NCBI GenBank assembly: GCA_026168455.1
Contig: CM047426.1
Location: forward strand, 72,691,986 to 72,755,985
Length of the DNA stretch: 64,000 nt
Reading direction: 5' to 3'
Source: Theocolax elegans
Taxonomy: Eukaryota; Arthropoda; Insecta; Hymenoptera; Cerocephalidae
This document shows, one piece after another, positions 19,560 through 32,146 of this stretch. Within the stretch, counting starts at the first letter, position 1. Every line of letters begins with the position of its first letter. The notes below the pieces were generated by a model. That model was not told the DNA's origin. It saw nothing but the letters and a program-made list of their open reading frames with translations, and did not search any database. The translations under genes and the position numbers were made by a program.

Positions 19560-21545
19560 TTGCGATATTATTAATAAAGCTGATGGGGTATTTATGTAGT
19601 TAAAAAAAGAAATAATGAAAGTACAACCATTGAAGTAATAAATAATATAAAATTTTTAAACTCAAGTATTGTTACAAATGATGGCAGAACTATCAAGATA
19701 CAGCAGTACTGTATAGATGGCACAATATCGAAAAGGGTGTTTTTGTTAATGCGTTAAAATCTCTTATTACTAATAGCAGATCTACGAAAAACCACTAAAT
19801 TGTCGGCGAGTTTAATATTCGTTCACAAAGTAATGAAGATTTATTGGTTAATCAATACCTAAATAATTTTTTAGAGTATAATTATGTGTCTTTATTTAAA
19901 AACATAAGTAGACCAAATATTCAGAATTCTAGTGGATCATGTATTGATAATATTTTTATTAGAACGAATTTATTGAATGTTAAATCATATAAACTTTTAA
20001 CTAGTATTGCTGATCAATATCCACTTTAAGTTTCGTTTGAAGCAAATGTACAAATGGCAAGTAAGCATAATACTTGTAAGTCCTACAATGACTATAAAAT
20101 ATTAGACAAGGAATGTAAAAAAGTGTATTGGGATTATTTTTCTAGTATATAGGATCCAACTATAACTATATAGATAAAATATTATTTAAGATTGGGAAAT
20201 TAGTAAGTACATCCACTTTAAGTAGAAAGCATACTAAAAAGGTTCCTAGAAAGAGATGGATATCGAAAACGATATAATTAAGTCGTGTTTAACTAAAGTA
20301 AACCTATATTTAAGTTACAAAATGATTCATTTAGGAAAGAAAAATATTATGAATACACTAAGGTATTAGATAAATTAATTTTGCAAGCTAAATTAATTTA
20401 TGAACAGGAGAAATTAAAAGAAAATTGGCAGCATTAACAAGAAACTATGGCAATTCGTTAAAAACAAATAATAAGAAACTACAAAAAATAATGATTATAT
20501 CGAAAATTTTAGACAATAATAATCTTAGTGTAACTAATTATCTAGAAGTTGCTAACATTTTTAACAAATTTTTTAAAGAAGTTGGTCAGATCTTAACAGA
20601 AGATATTAAGTCTCCAAATATTGTAAAACCACTTTTATATTACCGACTACTTATTGCAAGTGAAATACAAAAAAAATTGTTTTGAAGATGAGAAATACCT
20701 CGGGAGACCCGGATGAAATTAATTCTAAAACACTCAAATATTTCATTAAATATATAGAAAAACCTTTGCGAAATATTTTCAATAAGTGTATCGAAAAATA
20801 AATATGGTCACTATCTAAATCTAAGCCAAAAAAATATAAAAAATAAAATTAAAGAGTACGTAAGAAAAAATGATAATTTTATTAATTTTTGTTATTTTGT
20901 TAATTATGAAGATCTCTGTTTTGCGTTTTTGTTATAAATCTGAATGTAGATAAAATGCCTTTAATACACACACTATAAAGTCCTTTTTTTAGTTTTAAGT
21001 TAATTTATTAAGTTTGGATCTTATTCGGAATTTGATCCCCAAAAAAATCATGTTTTTTTTAATCGAATCGATTAAAAGGTGCATAAAATAAGTTTCTAAT
21101 TACTTTTTTTAGTGGAGAAATGTGTTTCCGATCGATTTTTAGCAAAAAAATAATTTTTATTCCCCGATTTATTTCATCATTTCTATTATACACTGTAGTT
21201 TCAACTTGCTTTTGTATCAGTCCAATAACCCAAATATGCATAAACCCGTTTATCGGGCTGAACTTGCTTTTGGGTTAAGCGAACTACAAATCTCTAAAAA
21301 ACGATCGAAAACACATTTCTCTACTAAAAAAAGTATTTAGAAACTTATTTTATTGATTTTTTAATCGATTGGGTTAAAAAAACGTGATTTTTTGGGGATC
21401 AACTTCCAAATAAGTACCTTAAGTTAGTCTACCAGTGTCACTATTTTACCTCTATAGGTATATGTTTAGTCGATTATAATTATTTATATTTTAGCTTAAG
21501 CAACATATGTATTTCTGGTAAATAAATAAATAAGTAAATAAAAAA
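19560..21545 (+). mobile_element. Decayed non-LTR retrotransposon
   Basis: Broken frames on the plus strand spell the C-terminal part of a LINE endonuclease at 19801-20029 (GEFN in place of GDFN, then SCIDNIFI and ADQYPL, where family members have SDHYP). Next comes a linker and the N-terminal RT region at 20425-20800 (IFNKFFKEVG). The palm is lost. The 3' end resembles the element ending at 12985 and finishes in a TAAA-rich tail near 21519-21545. A 420-bp foldback sits inside its 3' region. Confidence 0.65.
21004..21425. repeat. Foldback/MITE-like inverted repeat
   Basis: Two imperfect arms of roughly 190 bases face each other around a short centre near 21225-21250. Landmarks are TTTGATCCCCAAAAAA on the left and TTTTTTGGGGATCAA on the right, with paired GATCGATTTTTAG/CTAAAAAACGATC further in. 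There is no coding capacity. Target duplication is not resolved. Confidence 0.65.
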
Positions 21546-23254
21546 GTACATACCGTCGATATTCTCACCTGAGCTTGTCTCCGATTGATCATCATTATTA
21601 TTTAAACTCATTATATCGTACAAATTCTATTGAGATAATATATTGAGAAAAATTAATCCTTACGGTACGTAACTCATTTTCTGCGGTTGTACTTTGATTC
21701 TACAAATAGCGTTTGTAAATTAAACTTAAATATATAATATTGACCATTTACTCGTTATAAGTGTTTTGATCAAAGAATCATAGAAACAACATTAAAATTA
21801 ATTGTTGACACAGGAAGTTCGAAACGATAATGTGTCCAGTCGAGCAGTAACACTTTGACTGAGAAAATGAAACGTTTACGGACAGCACGATGAATGCATG
21901 CGATATGTGTGCACATTTACTGCACGTTCATTAATTCCGGAATGCACATTGTATATTAAAAGCGCAAGATTCTACAGTTATTGTACAGTTGAAAAGGATA
22001 CTATATTTTATAAAATTAAAAGTAGTTCTTACTCGTTGTACTTTATTAAGCGATGCCAACGTACAGCAAATGACTCTATTGTCCGATTTAACAATATATC
22101 TTGTTTGCTCTTTAGAATTGAATTTTATAATCGTATCGATACAAAGAGAATTTTATAACTCTTAAAAGAAAAACTACCTTGATAAATTATTACTATTTTG
22201 CGCGTTTAGCTCAATGTCGCATTTTTATTTCTGCATTACACATTGTCCTTACGTGTTTCATTAACAAGCGTAAATATTACACATGTTGCGTTAAACGTAG
22301 AAATATAGACTATAAAAGCAACTGCTTTTCGCATCGAATTGCATTTTGCATTTTGTACAAGACAATGAAGTACTAATTTTTTTTGCTAGAGCAAGCGGAA
22401 AATCACATTTTACGCATTCTGTATACATTTTTCAAAGTGTATATTATAAGAATATGTACTACTTGAGAGTTTAATACTTAAATTAATATAACTTCATCTT
22501 TTGCTTTTTATCGTTCCTTCTAGGCTTTGATCAAGAAAGCTTTGTTGCGTCATCGTAAAAAAAGAATTTTAAAGCATTAATTTAGAAATTTAATTCATTC
22601 TTCTAAATTGTTAAAGCAAAATTCCTAAATAATTTTTACGATTACTTATTCATTCTAAATTCATTCCGATTATATGGATATTTTAATAATATGGGTATTA
22701 TTTTCTGGCTACAAATTGCAATTACAATTTAATTTAATCTTATCGATTAAGGGAAGATTATAAGACGAAATACTATTGTTTAAATTGAAACGCACCTCAC
22801 ATTCAATCTCTCGAAATTAAAAAAACTACGATTGTCCGTTTCCCCAACTTCATTGCAGTTTCGATGAAAATTTGATTAACGACGAAATCTCTACAAGAGA
22901 TTCTTTAGGCGACTTCAACCGATAATGTGCATCAAGTATGACGTTTTCCTCTAATTTTTAAACAAATTAACTTAAAATTAAATAATTCAAAACAATTAAT
23001 TAATATTTTAACAATTAAATAAATAAAAAAAATATATTTTAAACAAAAATCGACTGATGTTGTTTGTGTCTTCCTAGAAATGTCTGAAACTTCTTTTGCA
23101 TTAACCTGCACATGTAGCCTTATTAATTTTAAAATTGCTGCTTAAAAATAAATGGGATTATCTTAAAAATATATTTTAAGAGATTACTTTTTAAGGCGGT
23201 TAGTGCACCCAAAAATTAAACACGTTCAGTGTATACAAGAAATTCATAGTTAAT
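21546..23254. other. Intergenic, no gene seen
   Basis: AT-rich spacer. Several short ORFs (for example 21898-22158) contain no recognisable domain and have ordinary AT-driven composition. Nothing else is supported. Confidence 0.4.
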
Positions 23255-24967
23255 TTTATGCACTGTGCATTACAAATACTTCACAAAGATCGATTTTTTT
23301 TATAAACAAACTTCATTGATATTAATATTCATAATTCAGTTGATATTAATAACTTGTAAAACTAATAGACTCAGAAAATGGGCATTTCTTTTATTTTTTT
23401 ATTAACAAATTAATTCAAAAATTAATTTTCAAATAATTCTTTACAGTGTCAAATCCTAATGCATGCTTTAAACACTATAATTTGCTTGAAAAACGCCCTA
23501 TCTCGGAACTCGCTTGGAAAACGCCCTATCTCGGGCCTCGGTTGAAAACGCCCTATCTCAAATGAAATTTTTCGCTTTCAAATTTTGTAGTGGCACCACT
23601 GCGCAACTTAAAAATTGTAAGCTTAAAAATCTCCGTTCTCTCAACTTTTTTTTAATTTTTATTAACTTAAAACATTATTTAAATTGCACACAGGTCGGCT
23701 GATATAATAAGTACTCGATACATCGCTGCTGATAGACAGATAAAGTCAGAAATATCTCTCTTTCTCTGAGGAGTCCCGATGATGCCTAAACAATATTTTT
23801 CCGAATTTTAAACACTTTACTAAAAATTTATTTTAATTAGAAAGACCGTATTTTTAAGTTACGCAGTGCAGGTGCCACTACAAAATTTGAAAGCGAAAAT
23901 TTCATTTGAGATAGGGCGTTTTCCAAGCGAGTTCCGAGATAGGGCGTTTTCCAAGCGAGTTCCGAGATAGGGCGTTTTTCAAGCAAGTTCCGAGATAGGG
24001 CGTTTTCCAAGCAGATCGCGAGATAGGGCGTTTTCCAAGCAAGTTCCGAGATAGACTGTTCTTCACTCAGCGACGATATGTAAATTTTTCCAGATTTTTA
24101 CATTGATAATTTAATTAGGATGTTTGGGTTAAAAGTCTATATACCTTTCTTACTCAAAATTATCGACCAGAAATTTGCTTATCAATAATTTTTCAAAAAA
24201 GTCTATTCTCACGTCAAGTCCCATAATATTAAACTATCCGTACGAATTTTTTCAAATATTAAATTTTATATCTTAAATACAACTTTAGAATTAAAGGCAT
24301 AGATTTCTGTATATTATGAGTTCGGCATCCGGTTAAACGGCAAATATTAAAATTAAAAAGTTCTATCACCAATTTCCTAATATGATTTTTTTTGGATTTT
24401 CGAAATCTACTTTATGCACTGTGCATTACAAATACTTCACAAAGATCGATTTTTTTTATAAACAAACTTCATTGATATTAATATTCATAATTCAGTTGAT
24501 ATTAATAACTTGTAAAACTAATAGACTCAGAAAATGGGCATTTCTTTTATTTTTTTATTAACAAATTAATTCAAAAATTAATTTTCAAATAATTCTTTAC
24601 AGTGTCAAATCCTAATGCATGCTTTAAACACTATATGTAAATTTTTCCAGATTTTTACATTGATAATTTAATTAGGATGTTTGGGTTAAAAGTCTATATA
24701 CCTTTCTTACTCAAAATTATCGACCAGAAATTTGCTTATCAATAATTTTTCAAAAAAGTCTATTCTCACGTCAAGTCCCATAATATTAAACTATCCGTAC
24801 GAATTTTTTCAAATATTAAATTTTATATCTTAAATACAACTTTAGAATTAAAGGCATAGATTTCTGTATATTATGAGTTCGGCATCCGGTTAAACGGCAA
24901 ATATTAAAATTAAAAAGTTCTATCACCAATTTCCTAATATGATTTTTTTTGGATTTTCGAAATCTAC
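23255..24967. repeat. 557-bp tandem duplication, one copy interrupted
   Basis: Unit 1 (23255-24410) and unit 2 (24411-24967) are the same sequence by eye, except that unit 1 carries a 596-bp insertion at 23480-24075 plus a 3-bp target duplication. After removing both, each unit is exactly 557 bp. The junction carries a TTT microhomology (23255, 24411 and 24968). Confidence 0.9.
23480..24075. mobile_element. 596-bp foldback element with 28-bp repeat arms
   Basis: The right arm holds five 28-bp units GAGATAGGGCGTTTTCCAAGC(+7) starting at 23908, 23936, 23964, 23992 and 20 more bases on at 24020, plus a degenerate sixth at 24048. The left arm holds the inverted unit about three times (ends near 23504, 23532, 23559). 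Further inside, GTAGTGGCACC pairs with GGTGCCACTAC. The empty site in the neighbouring duplicate shows a 3-bp ATA target duplication (23477-23479 and 24076-24078). There is no transposase, so the element is non-autonomous. Confidence 0.8.
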
Positions 24968-25074
24968 TTTGTGAACTGTGATCCTAGATCTACAATACAG
25001 TACTATAGAAACGCTGCAAAATGACAGCACACTCGTCATTGTCTCAGTCATCGACGTCACTCGGCTACCTACTG

Positions 25075-25075
25075 C

Positions 25076-25126
<51 letters not shown>
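25075..25126. repeat. (TA)n(TG)n microsatellite
   Basis: A compound dinucleotide tract, TA repeats followed by TG repeats. Confidence 0.95.
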
Positions 25127-25128
<2 letters not shown>

Positions 25129-25616
25129 GAACACTACTTATGCTGACGTCCGCATAATTTTTTTGGTAATTTCTAATATGGATGCAGACTTATGAAGACA
25201 GTCCGCATTTTGCATAAAATAAATGAAAATGTAATTATGCAGTCGCATCAAAATAAGTTGTATTTTGTCTATAGTAATGTATATATTATATATATTATTT
25301 ATATAATTTATATATTACAAAATGAAATAGAACTTAACCAGACGCGAATTATTATATAATATTTCAATAATATATATTACTAGATACTTAAAATATAACT
25401 TATTCGAACACGACTGCGCACTTTGCAGATTACGGCGGATACGCGGAGATAAAGCATTTTGCCGAATTTCATTTGATGGTGCAAAAATTTCTGACAAACA
25501 TAATGAAATTTTTTTCGGGACCTTTCGGAACCCTCGGAAAAAATTCCGTTACGTTCGCACTCGCACGACCAAATGGGAACCGACGAAATGCTCAATGCTG
25601 CCTGTGAATTAACCAT

Positions 25617-25912
25617 AATAAACTATTTACTAAACTTGAAATTTATGAAGTAAGAGGAACTGCACTTAAATTAATGAAAGACTATTTGACTAATAAATCT
25701 CAAATTGTAAAACTAAAGAATATCAAAAGCTCTAGTCGAACACTAACAATGAGGGTACCTCATGGCACTCTATTGGGCCCTTTGCTATTTTTGGTTTACA
25801 TTAATGATCGTTTAGAAATTAAAACTGATAATTGTGTTATATATCATCATATGCTGATGATACGATAGTATTAAGTTCAGGATCAACCTGGGAAAGTGAT
25901 GATGAACCCAAT
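25617..25912 (+). pseudogene. RT fragment of a non-LTR element
   Basis: The frame reads YEVRG..LKLMKDYLTNKSQ, then VPHGTLLGPLLFLVYIND and, after a one-base shift, YADDT near 25851-25865. This is the palm region of a LINE reverse transcriptase, with PQG changed to PHG. Both ends are missing. It is a dead fragment related to the RT at 9055-10998. Confidence 0.8.
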
Positions 25913-27019
25913 TAAGGGTATAGCACAAGGCAGTATTGGCAGTCGAAACATATCATGTGCAGAAAATAGTAACATTAATGAGGTTAGTATAAAAGTAAAA
26001 CAGTCAAGATCTTGTCATACAGTTTACCACTTTAAGAAATAGCGTACATAAATAATACATTTTCCAACTTAGATGAGTTACAATCAATGAATATAACTGA
26101 ATAATTTTCCTTTTCCTTTAATTACTTTTCAAGCTATGAGTTACCTTCACTTACCTTTATGTCAGCTAAAATTACTCTATTCCCGCAGAAATATCCAGCA
26201 GAATCTATTTTGTAAATACATTATCTACTTAAGGCGATGTGATACCTAAATTACAGGAATGAATTAAAAATTTGAAAAAATGTACAGGTAATGTTGAAAG
26301 CAAATAGAATACCGTTACAAATAATTAATTTAAAATGAATTATATCGAAATAACCATTTTTTGATCGGTAATATATAGCTAAAAACAATGCTGCACGGTT
26401 GCTCAAAAATCTCGTTGATTTATTGATAAAAAAATTTGAAAAAATTCATAGACTATATCTTTAATGTAAATACAACACCGTTACAGAGCGTTTTTTTTCG
26501 ATAAAGTATACTGTTTGCTTGAGAAAAAATAAATACTGATTTTGTTTTAATGGGTTTAGATCTCCTTAAATTAACTAATGTATTATTATCATTGAACATT
26601 CCAGAGCCCTCATTTCAGTATTTTGCATGTAAATTTTTTACATCTGGAGCCTAATGAATGCTCTTCCTTGTAGCTTTTAAACCCACTTTGGATTATAGTG
26701 GAAAAATAATTAGGAAATAAGTATTAAAAATAAATAATTCTTTGCCCTCTGTAATATTTACACTTGACACAAGAGTTTAAAGAATAAAGCATAACTTAGA
26801 AGAATGACTAAGTATCGCTACAAATTACATTTACACGCAAAATGCTAAAATGAAGCCTCTGCAAAGTTAAATGATAATAATATAAAATAGTTAATGAAAG
26901 CGAATCATGTTTTTGCAAAGCAAATCCTGCTACATATTTCTGACAGTACAGTGCAATTTTGGCTGGCTTGAAGGAAAGTGAAGATAACTGTTTACCTTGA
27001 AAAGAAACTAAAACAGAAA

Positions 27020-27020
<1 letters not shown>
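25913..27020. other. Intergenic with possible TTAA-flanked MITE
   Basis: There is no gene. At 26229-26569 a segment starts TTAAGGCGAT and ends ATCTCCTTAA, giving imperfect 18-base inverted ends flanked by TTAA. This is compatible with a piggyBac-type non-autonomous element but only about two thirds matched. The rest is AT-rich spacer. Confidence 0.35.

Positions 27021-27090
<70 letters not shown>
27021..27090. repeat. (AC)n(AT)n microsatellite
   Basis: A 70-bp compound dinucleotide tract. Confidence 0.95.
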
Positions 27091-27455
27091 GGGCTATTTC
27101 ACGTGAAGTGGTACGATGAAAATTTTAAATCGCTCCAAAATTTGAGAACAGGCTGGAAATATATTTAAGAAGATAGAAAAAAAATTTTAGGTGTTAAAAA
27201 TAATTTGCCTAAGAGTTATTCCACCATGAAAAATGGAAATTTTTCAATTTTTTAGAATGTGAGATCTCACATGAGAAATTGAAAAAATCATAAATATGTC
27301 TGAATCGCTTTAAAACCTTAATTTTTAAGCTTATCTGGGGGGTGTTATCACTAAAAAAGTGACCCCCCATACTATTAAATTGATTTCTTATTTTTGCGGA
27401 AGTTTGAGCATTGTTCCGATTGAAAAATCACATAAGATTTTGTATTAGGGATGGT

Positions 27456-27886
27456 TCCACAACTCACGTCTCCATCGTTATCACATTACTACAATTAACA
27501 GACTCCGCTCCAACCATTACTCCCTAACCTCCAGTTTACATAGGAAAAATCTTTCCGACTCCTCAGAATGTTCTTCTGGACACTATGATCAAGATATTTC
27601 TTCGCCGCTACTTCATAAAACACAAACTCTCTCTTTCTCCATAGACCAAATCTTAAACCTTCCAAACAAAATTCCCGCTCGCCTCATCACCGAATTCCTA
27701 AAAACAAAGCCAAACTACAAATTTACCCATTTGTTACTCATTTTATTATCCTCTAAATAGTATTCCTTATCTCATCTCAAATTTCCCTCTAACCCTTCTT
27801 TTTAAACCTCTCCATTTCGATTTTATACCCTCCACAATGAGATACCTATCATTGTCATTGTCATTGTCATTGTCATTGTTCATTAT
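27456..27886 (+). mobile_element. 5'-truncated LINE end with CATTGT tail
   Basis: From about 27461 to 27763 one plus frame stays open and ends in TAG. It contains a RLRSNHYSLTSSLHRKN stretch followed by SSECSSGHYDQDI. This recalls the C-terminus after the RT in jockey/R1-like ORF2 proteins, where a cysteine cluster precedes QDI. It then runs through a short 3' UTR into CATTGT repeated about five times (27852-27886), a typical LINE-style tandem tail. Its C-rich base use is unlike the AT-rich flanks. Confidence 0.55.
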
Positions 27887-28192
27887 ATATTTGAAATTAT
27901 GGCGGCGCATCGGCATCTAAGTTGGCAGCACTAGCCTTACGAGGGGAATTGAAAGCTCGGCCGCTTCTTCTGCCATCTGTAGATCCACGGCCAGACCAAA
28001 GAAGAAGAACAAGAAGTGTTTGCTTTCCTAGCCCTACTAGGCACGCCGCGAATCAAACCGACACTTCTCAGCTCACGTTATACAGTTGTATTCCTCAGTG
28101 AAGCGATATTTCAATAAAATCGCAGAGAGGTTTGCAAATTTTATTTTTAACTTTGTCAGTGTTTTTTATAAATAACTACTAATAAATAAATC

Positions 28193-28787
28193 ATGGTAAG
28201 TTTTTTCAGAAAAACGTGTATTTTTGAGATTTAATATTTTTGAGGTTACGTTCAACACGTGTTTATGCTCATTGAATTTAAAGTATGTTAAAATTTCGAT
28301 GGTTTTAACACTTTTACTTTTTAGTTCTATTTTAAAACACCTTTATAATATTTTAACATGACCATCTGACTTTAATTAATTTACTGAGAAATTTTAATGT
28401 TTTTAGACGGAAGAAGTAAATTCCAAAGCTTATCCACTGGCGGATGCTACTCTCACAGCAAAAATACTGAATTTGGTACAACAGGCTTTAAATTACAATC
28501 AACTTCGAAAAGGAGCGAACGAATCGACTAAAACCCTTAACCGAGGATTATCCGAATTTGTAGTAATGGCTGCTGATACTCAGCCATTAGAAATCTTATT
28601 ACATTTACCATTATTGTGCGAAGACAAGAATGTACCTTACGTATTTGTTCGAAGTAAACAATCGCTTGGAAGAGCTTGTGGTGTATCAAGACCTGTTGTA
28701 GCATGTTCTGTAACTGTTAACGAAGGTTCGCAGTTAAAACCACAAATTCAAGCCATTCAACAGGAAATCGAGCGTCTCTTGGTTTAA
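28193..28787 (+). CDS. SNU13: SNU13/NHP2L1 (15.5K) snRNP and snoRNP protein
   Basis: Two coding exons: 28193-28195 (only the ATG, then GTAAGT) and 28407-28787. They give 127 residues, the length normal for this family (hoip in Drosophila, 15.5K/NHP2L1 in human). The protein is an L7Ae-type RNA-binding fold that recognises kink-turns in U4 snRNA and box C/D snoRNAs, nucleating the U4/U6.U5 tri-snRNP and C/D snoRNPs in the nucleus. Visible signatures are [15 protein letters not shown] (kink-turn-binding region, about residues 33-47) and [24 protein letters not shown] (about 70-93). Splitting the gene directly after the ATG is notable. An ATTAAA polyadenylation-like signal follows at about 28952. 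The upstream GC-richer stretch 27900-28140 is the likely promoter and leader. Confidence 0.97.
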
Positions 28788-30214
28788 AAACTTGGAAAAG
28801 TTATGAATCTTATTATAATAACAAATACTTTGCAGTATTGCAAATAATAGAGAATGAACATTTTTAGTTTTGTAAATATACGTAATTCTAAATCTTTTTT
28901 ATAACAGATTTGTTATATGTACAATTTCTATTCCATGTATAATTTTGATACATTAAAACCATTTAAACTATACTACCAAGTTTATTTAAAATTAATTATA
29001 TTCTAATTAAGTTTAGTTATGCGGTTAGTAATTTCTAAGCAATATTCAATTGTGAGTATGAATCACAGTAAGGAAACAAATAAAACCAAAATTTTAATTA
29101 ATGAAAAAATTCCTATTTTTATTAAGAAAATCAAAACAAATTTAACTAAATATAAGGTAACTTACAAAAACAAATTTCATGCCATTTTGATATACTTGCC
29201 TAATAAGAAAATTCAACAGAATAAAAAATGTATTTAAATATATTACAAAATTAGGAAGTATATATATCAATCAGTATTTACATTGATTTTTTTCTTTCTC
29301 GATCTTTCCTTAATTAATTTTCTAATACCTCTGGCAACATTTAAAACTTAGCGATTACAAGTAAGTTGCTAATAAAAGAGGGTTTTGTGCAATATTTTCA
29401 AAAAATATTGAGCAAACAAATTAGCTTGTAAATACCGATTAATATATATACTTTTAATAAACACATGCATGAGCGATTTAGAGTCAAAATTTTAAATATT
29501 ACAAAATTATTTTATTTAATATATTCATGTTAATCATAATTTTTATTAAACTTTAATATTAAAATAAAAAAGTGAATCTGACAGTTACATAGATGAGTAA
29601 GGAATTAGTATGTAAAATCGTATAAAATGCTAATTTTTATATAAGTATCAATTAAAACACTAAAAATACAATGTTTAAATGTTAATTTAAACACTTTCAT
29701 CAAATGCAGTATCTTTTCATTTTAAGTGCATACTCTAATGTAGTTTAGATGATAGTTAAAAAAAATTATAAAAAGTTAATGAATTGAAAACAAACATGAC
29801 TCACAGGTCTTAGTTATTAATTTCACTCATACTAAAACAATCATAATAATAAAAAAATAAAAACAATTGATTAATAAACTACTGTAATTTCTAAAATATC
29901 AACTTTATTCACATAATCTCAAATTATTAAAATTTGATTATATTAAATAATAAAAGGTTCTAATAGTTTTTTATAATCAAGTTAAATTTACAAATCAAAA
30001 AAATGGTTTAAATAAATATCAAAATATTTTATATACATTTTTTAACATCTTTAATTATTTATATTTCTATTGTCTTATTGTTGCTGTTAGAAAATATCAG
30101 AATAGATATCTAAAAAGGCATATGAAAAAATTAACCAGTTTTTTTAATCAATAGTTTTGATTTTCCATTATTATAAAAAACAAAACATTTTCTCTAGTTT
30201 TAGCATATACATTA
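28788..30214. other. Intergenic between SNU13 and ALG1
   Basis: Very AT-rich spacer containing the 3' UTRs of the two convergent genes. The ORF at 29019-29237 is lysine/isoleucine-rich with no domain and is not supported as a gene. Confidence 0.5.
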
Positions 30215-32146
30215 TTAACATTTGAAACAAGGTAAAACATTTTTTGTCCAATTACCATGCCATCGCAGTTTTTGAAATGTGCCTAATTCATTTCTAAACT
30301 TCACATTTTTCTCTTGATGAACAGGATCATTAGGAAAGTTTCTAAACCAAGATAATAACTGTTCACTCAATTGTTTTGCATCAGAGAAAACTAAACTATT
30401 CTCATTATTCTTTACAAGCTCGTGTAGGCTAAAAAAATGGTTAAATACATGTAAATTGTATTATATTTATCTAAACTATATTTATATCAGTTTACCATTT
30501 AAAATTGTATGCACACACTGGTAAACCACAGCCAAACATATCAACAATTTTCATTGGTAAATCTAGACCACTTGAAGATATATGCAAGCATACACCTAAA
30601 TCTGCACTTGCTAGAAATAAAATATACATTATGCTATTATAAATGTAAATTAACTAATGTGTTAATAAAAAAAAATAAATTATTATAATTTGAATATACT
30701 ATATATCTATTAAACTATACATTCATAATAGATACCTAATAATTTTGGATAATCCTCAGTTTCTAACCATGGAGTAATTACAGTTACATGTTTCCAATTT
30801 CTGTTGTTTATTATAGATACGTAAAATTCTTTTAATGGGCCTTTACCAGTTATTACACATATTAGATTTGGAAATTTGACATTTTTATTAGTTTCACATT
30901 CATTATCATAATCTGAAAAATGAATAATTAGACACTGTATCTTGAAAATTTTTAAGTATAAGCGATATTACAAAATACCATTTAAAGCATCTAGTAAAAT
31001 TGAAAAGTCTTCATCTTCAGTCCAACTTGTACTTGATACTACAAGAGCAGGTCTCTCTGTAACAAATTGAATTTCTCCACTTGTATCAGATTTTGTAAAT
31101 ATGGTTGATTGATCATCAAGACCTTTGAGTGTATCATATAGTTTACTTAATTTAAGAATTAGTTCATGTTTTTCAACAATAGATATTGGATGAAATTCCT
31201 CTGGTGGTCGATCGTACAACACTTTTGCCCTACAAATTGTTGTTTTGATATTTAAAACAGTAATAATAATTATTTTTGTCTGGTAATAAATAAATAAATA
31301 AAATAAATAAATAATAAAATAATAATAAAATTGAAAAATGGATTTTATATTTAAAATATTATACATACTTTATATTCCATTTTTTTTCTAAATCTTCCTG
31401 CATTGCTTTAGTTACACAAAAGTTATAAGCTGCTTTAGAACCAAAATATGATTCAAGAAAAGCTGCTACTTTAACTAGAAAATAATCTTGTCCCAAGCTA
31501 AGTGCCATGATTGTATGAGCATAATTGTGCCAATCAATTGCAAATATAACTTTGCACGTAAAACAATAAAACCAACATATTGGTACAGTTGGTATAGCTG
31601 GAGGATTTTGCAACAGTAAAAAGCTTGAATTACATCTTAGAAATAGAATGTATAAAAGGTTAATTGTCTGCCAAATAGTTTTTGTTGCGTAAGAGATAAG
31701 CCTTGTAACCTCTGCAATATAAATAATTGTCACACCTGTACACTCTGTATTTGTGCATTTGCTTAATTATTTTTTAAAATTATCAAAATTAGTCACTAAT
31801 TTATTTATAATAATTATAAAATGTGAAATTGTCGAAAGGATTGTCAAAATAAAGACTTACTATTATTCAAATTCGGTGGGTTTCGAAGATAATGAATTTT
31901 GACATTTGCATTATTTAGTAATTGTTCATGAGGTGACGAGCCAGGATAACCTACAAGCTCCACTGTGTAACCTTCTTTCAAAAAAGATACTGCATGATAC
32001 TGCATTCGTGGACTTCTTCCAATATCACCGAGTACAACGATACAAACGCTTTTCATTTTTACCCGCGTTTTGAACCATAATGCCATCAAAAGTCCAAAAA
32101 TAAAGGAAACACCAAAAAAGTGTGCCAAAAATTCCATTATCAACAA
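30215..32146 (-). CDS. ALG1: ALG1, chitobiosyldiphosphodolichol beta-mannosyltransferase
   Basis: Six exons: 31861-32146, 31369-31711, 30979-31229, 30736-30912, 30496-30610 and 30215-30428. All have GT-AG borders and sum to 1386 nt (461 residues), close to human ALG1 (464). The enzyme adds the first mannose from GDP-mannose to GlcNAc2-PP-dolichol on the cytosolic face of the ER, an early committed step of N-glycan assembly. Evidence: an N-terminal membrane segment (about residues 5-25), then [15 protein letters not shown] typical of the GT33 N-domain, AIDWHNY, and in the C-domain [23 protein letters not shown], the sugar-nucleotide binding end. The first ATG (32146) was chosen; a second in-frame ATG lies three codons on. 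It is head-to-head with the Elg1 gene. Confidence 0.96.

Noticed and set aside
23500..24060. CRISPR-like array of 28-bp repeats
   Set aside because: Units are directly contiguous without unique spacers, arranged as inverted arms of a foldback element in a eukaryotic genome.
29019..29237. 72-codon Lys/Ile-rich ORF after SNU13
   Set aside because: AT-rich composition only, no domain, lies in intergenic sequence.
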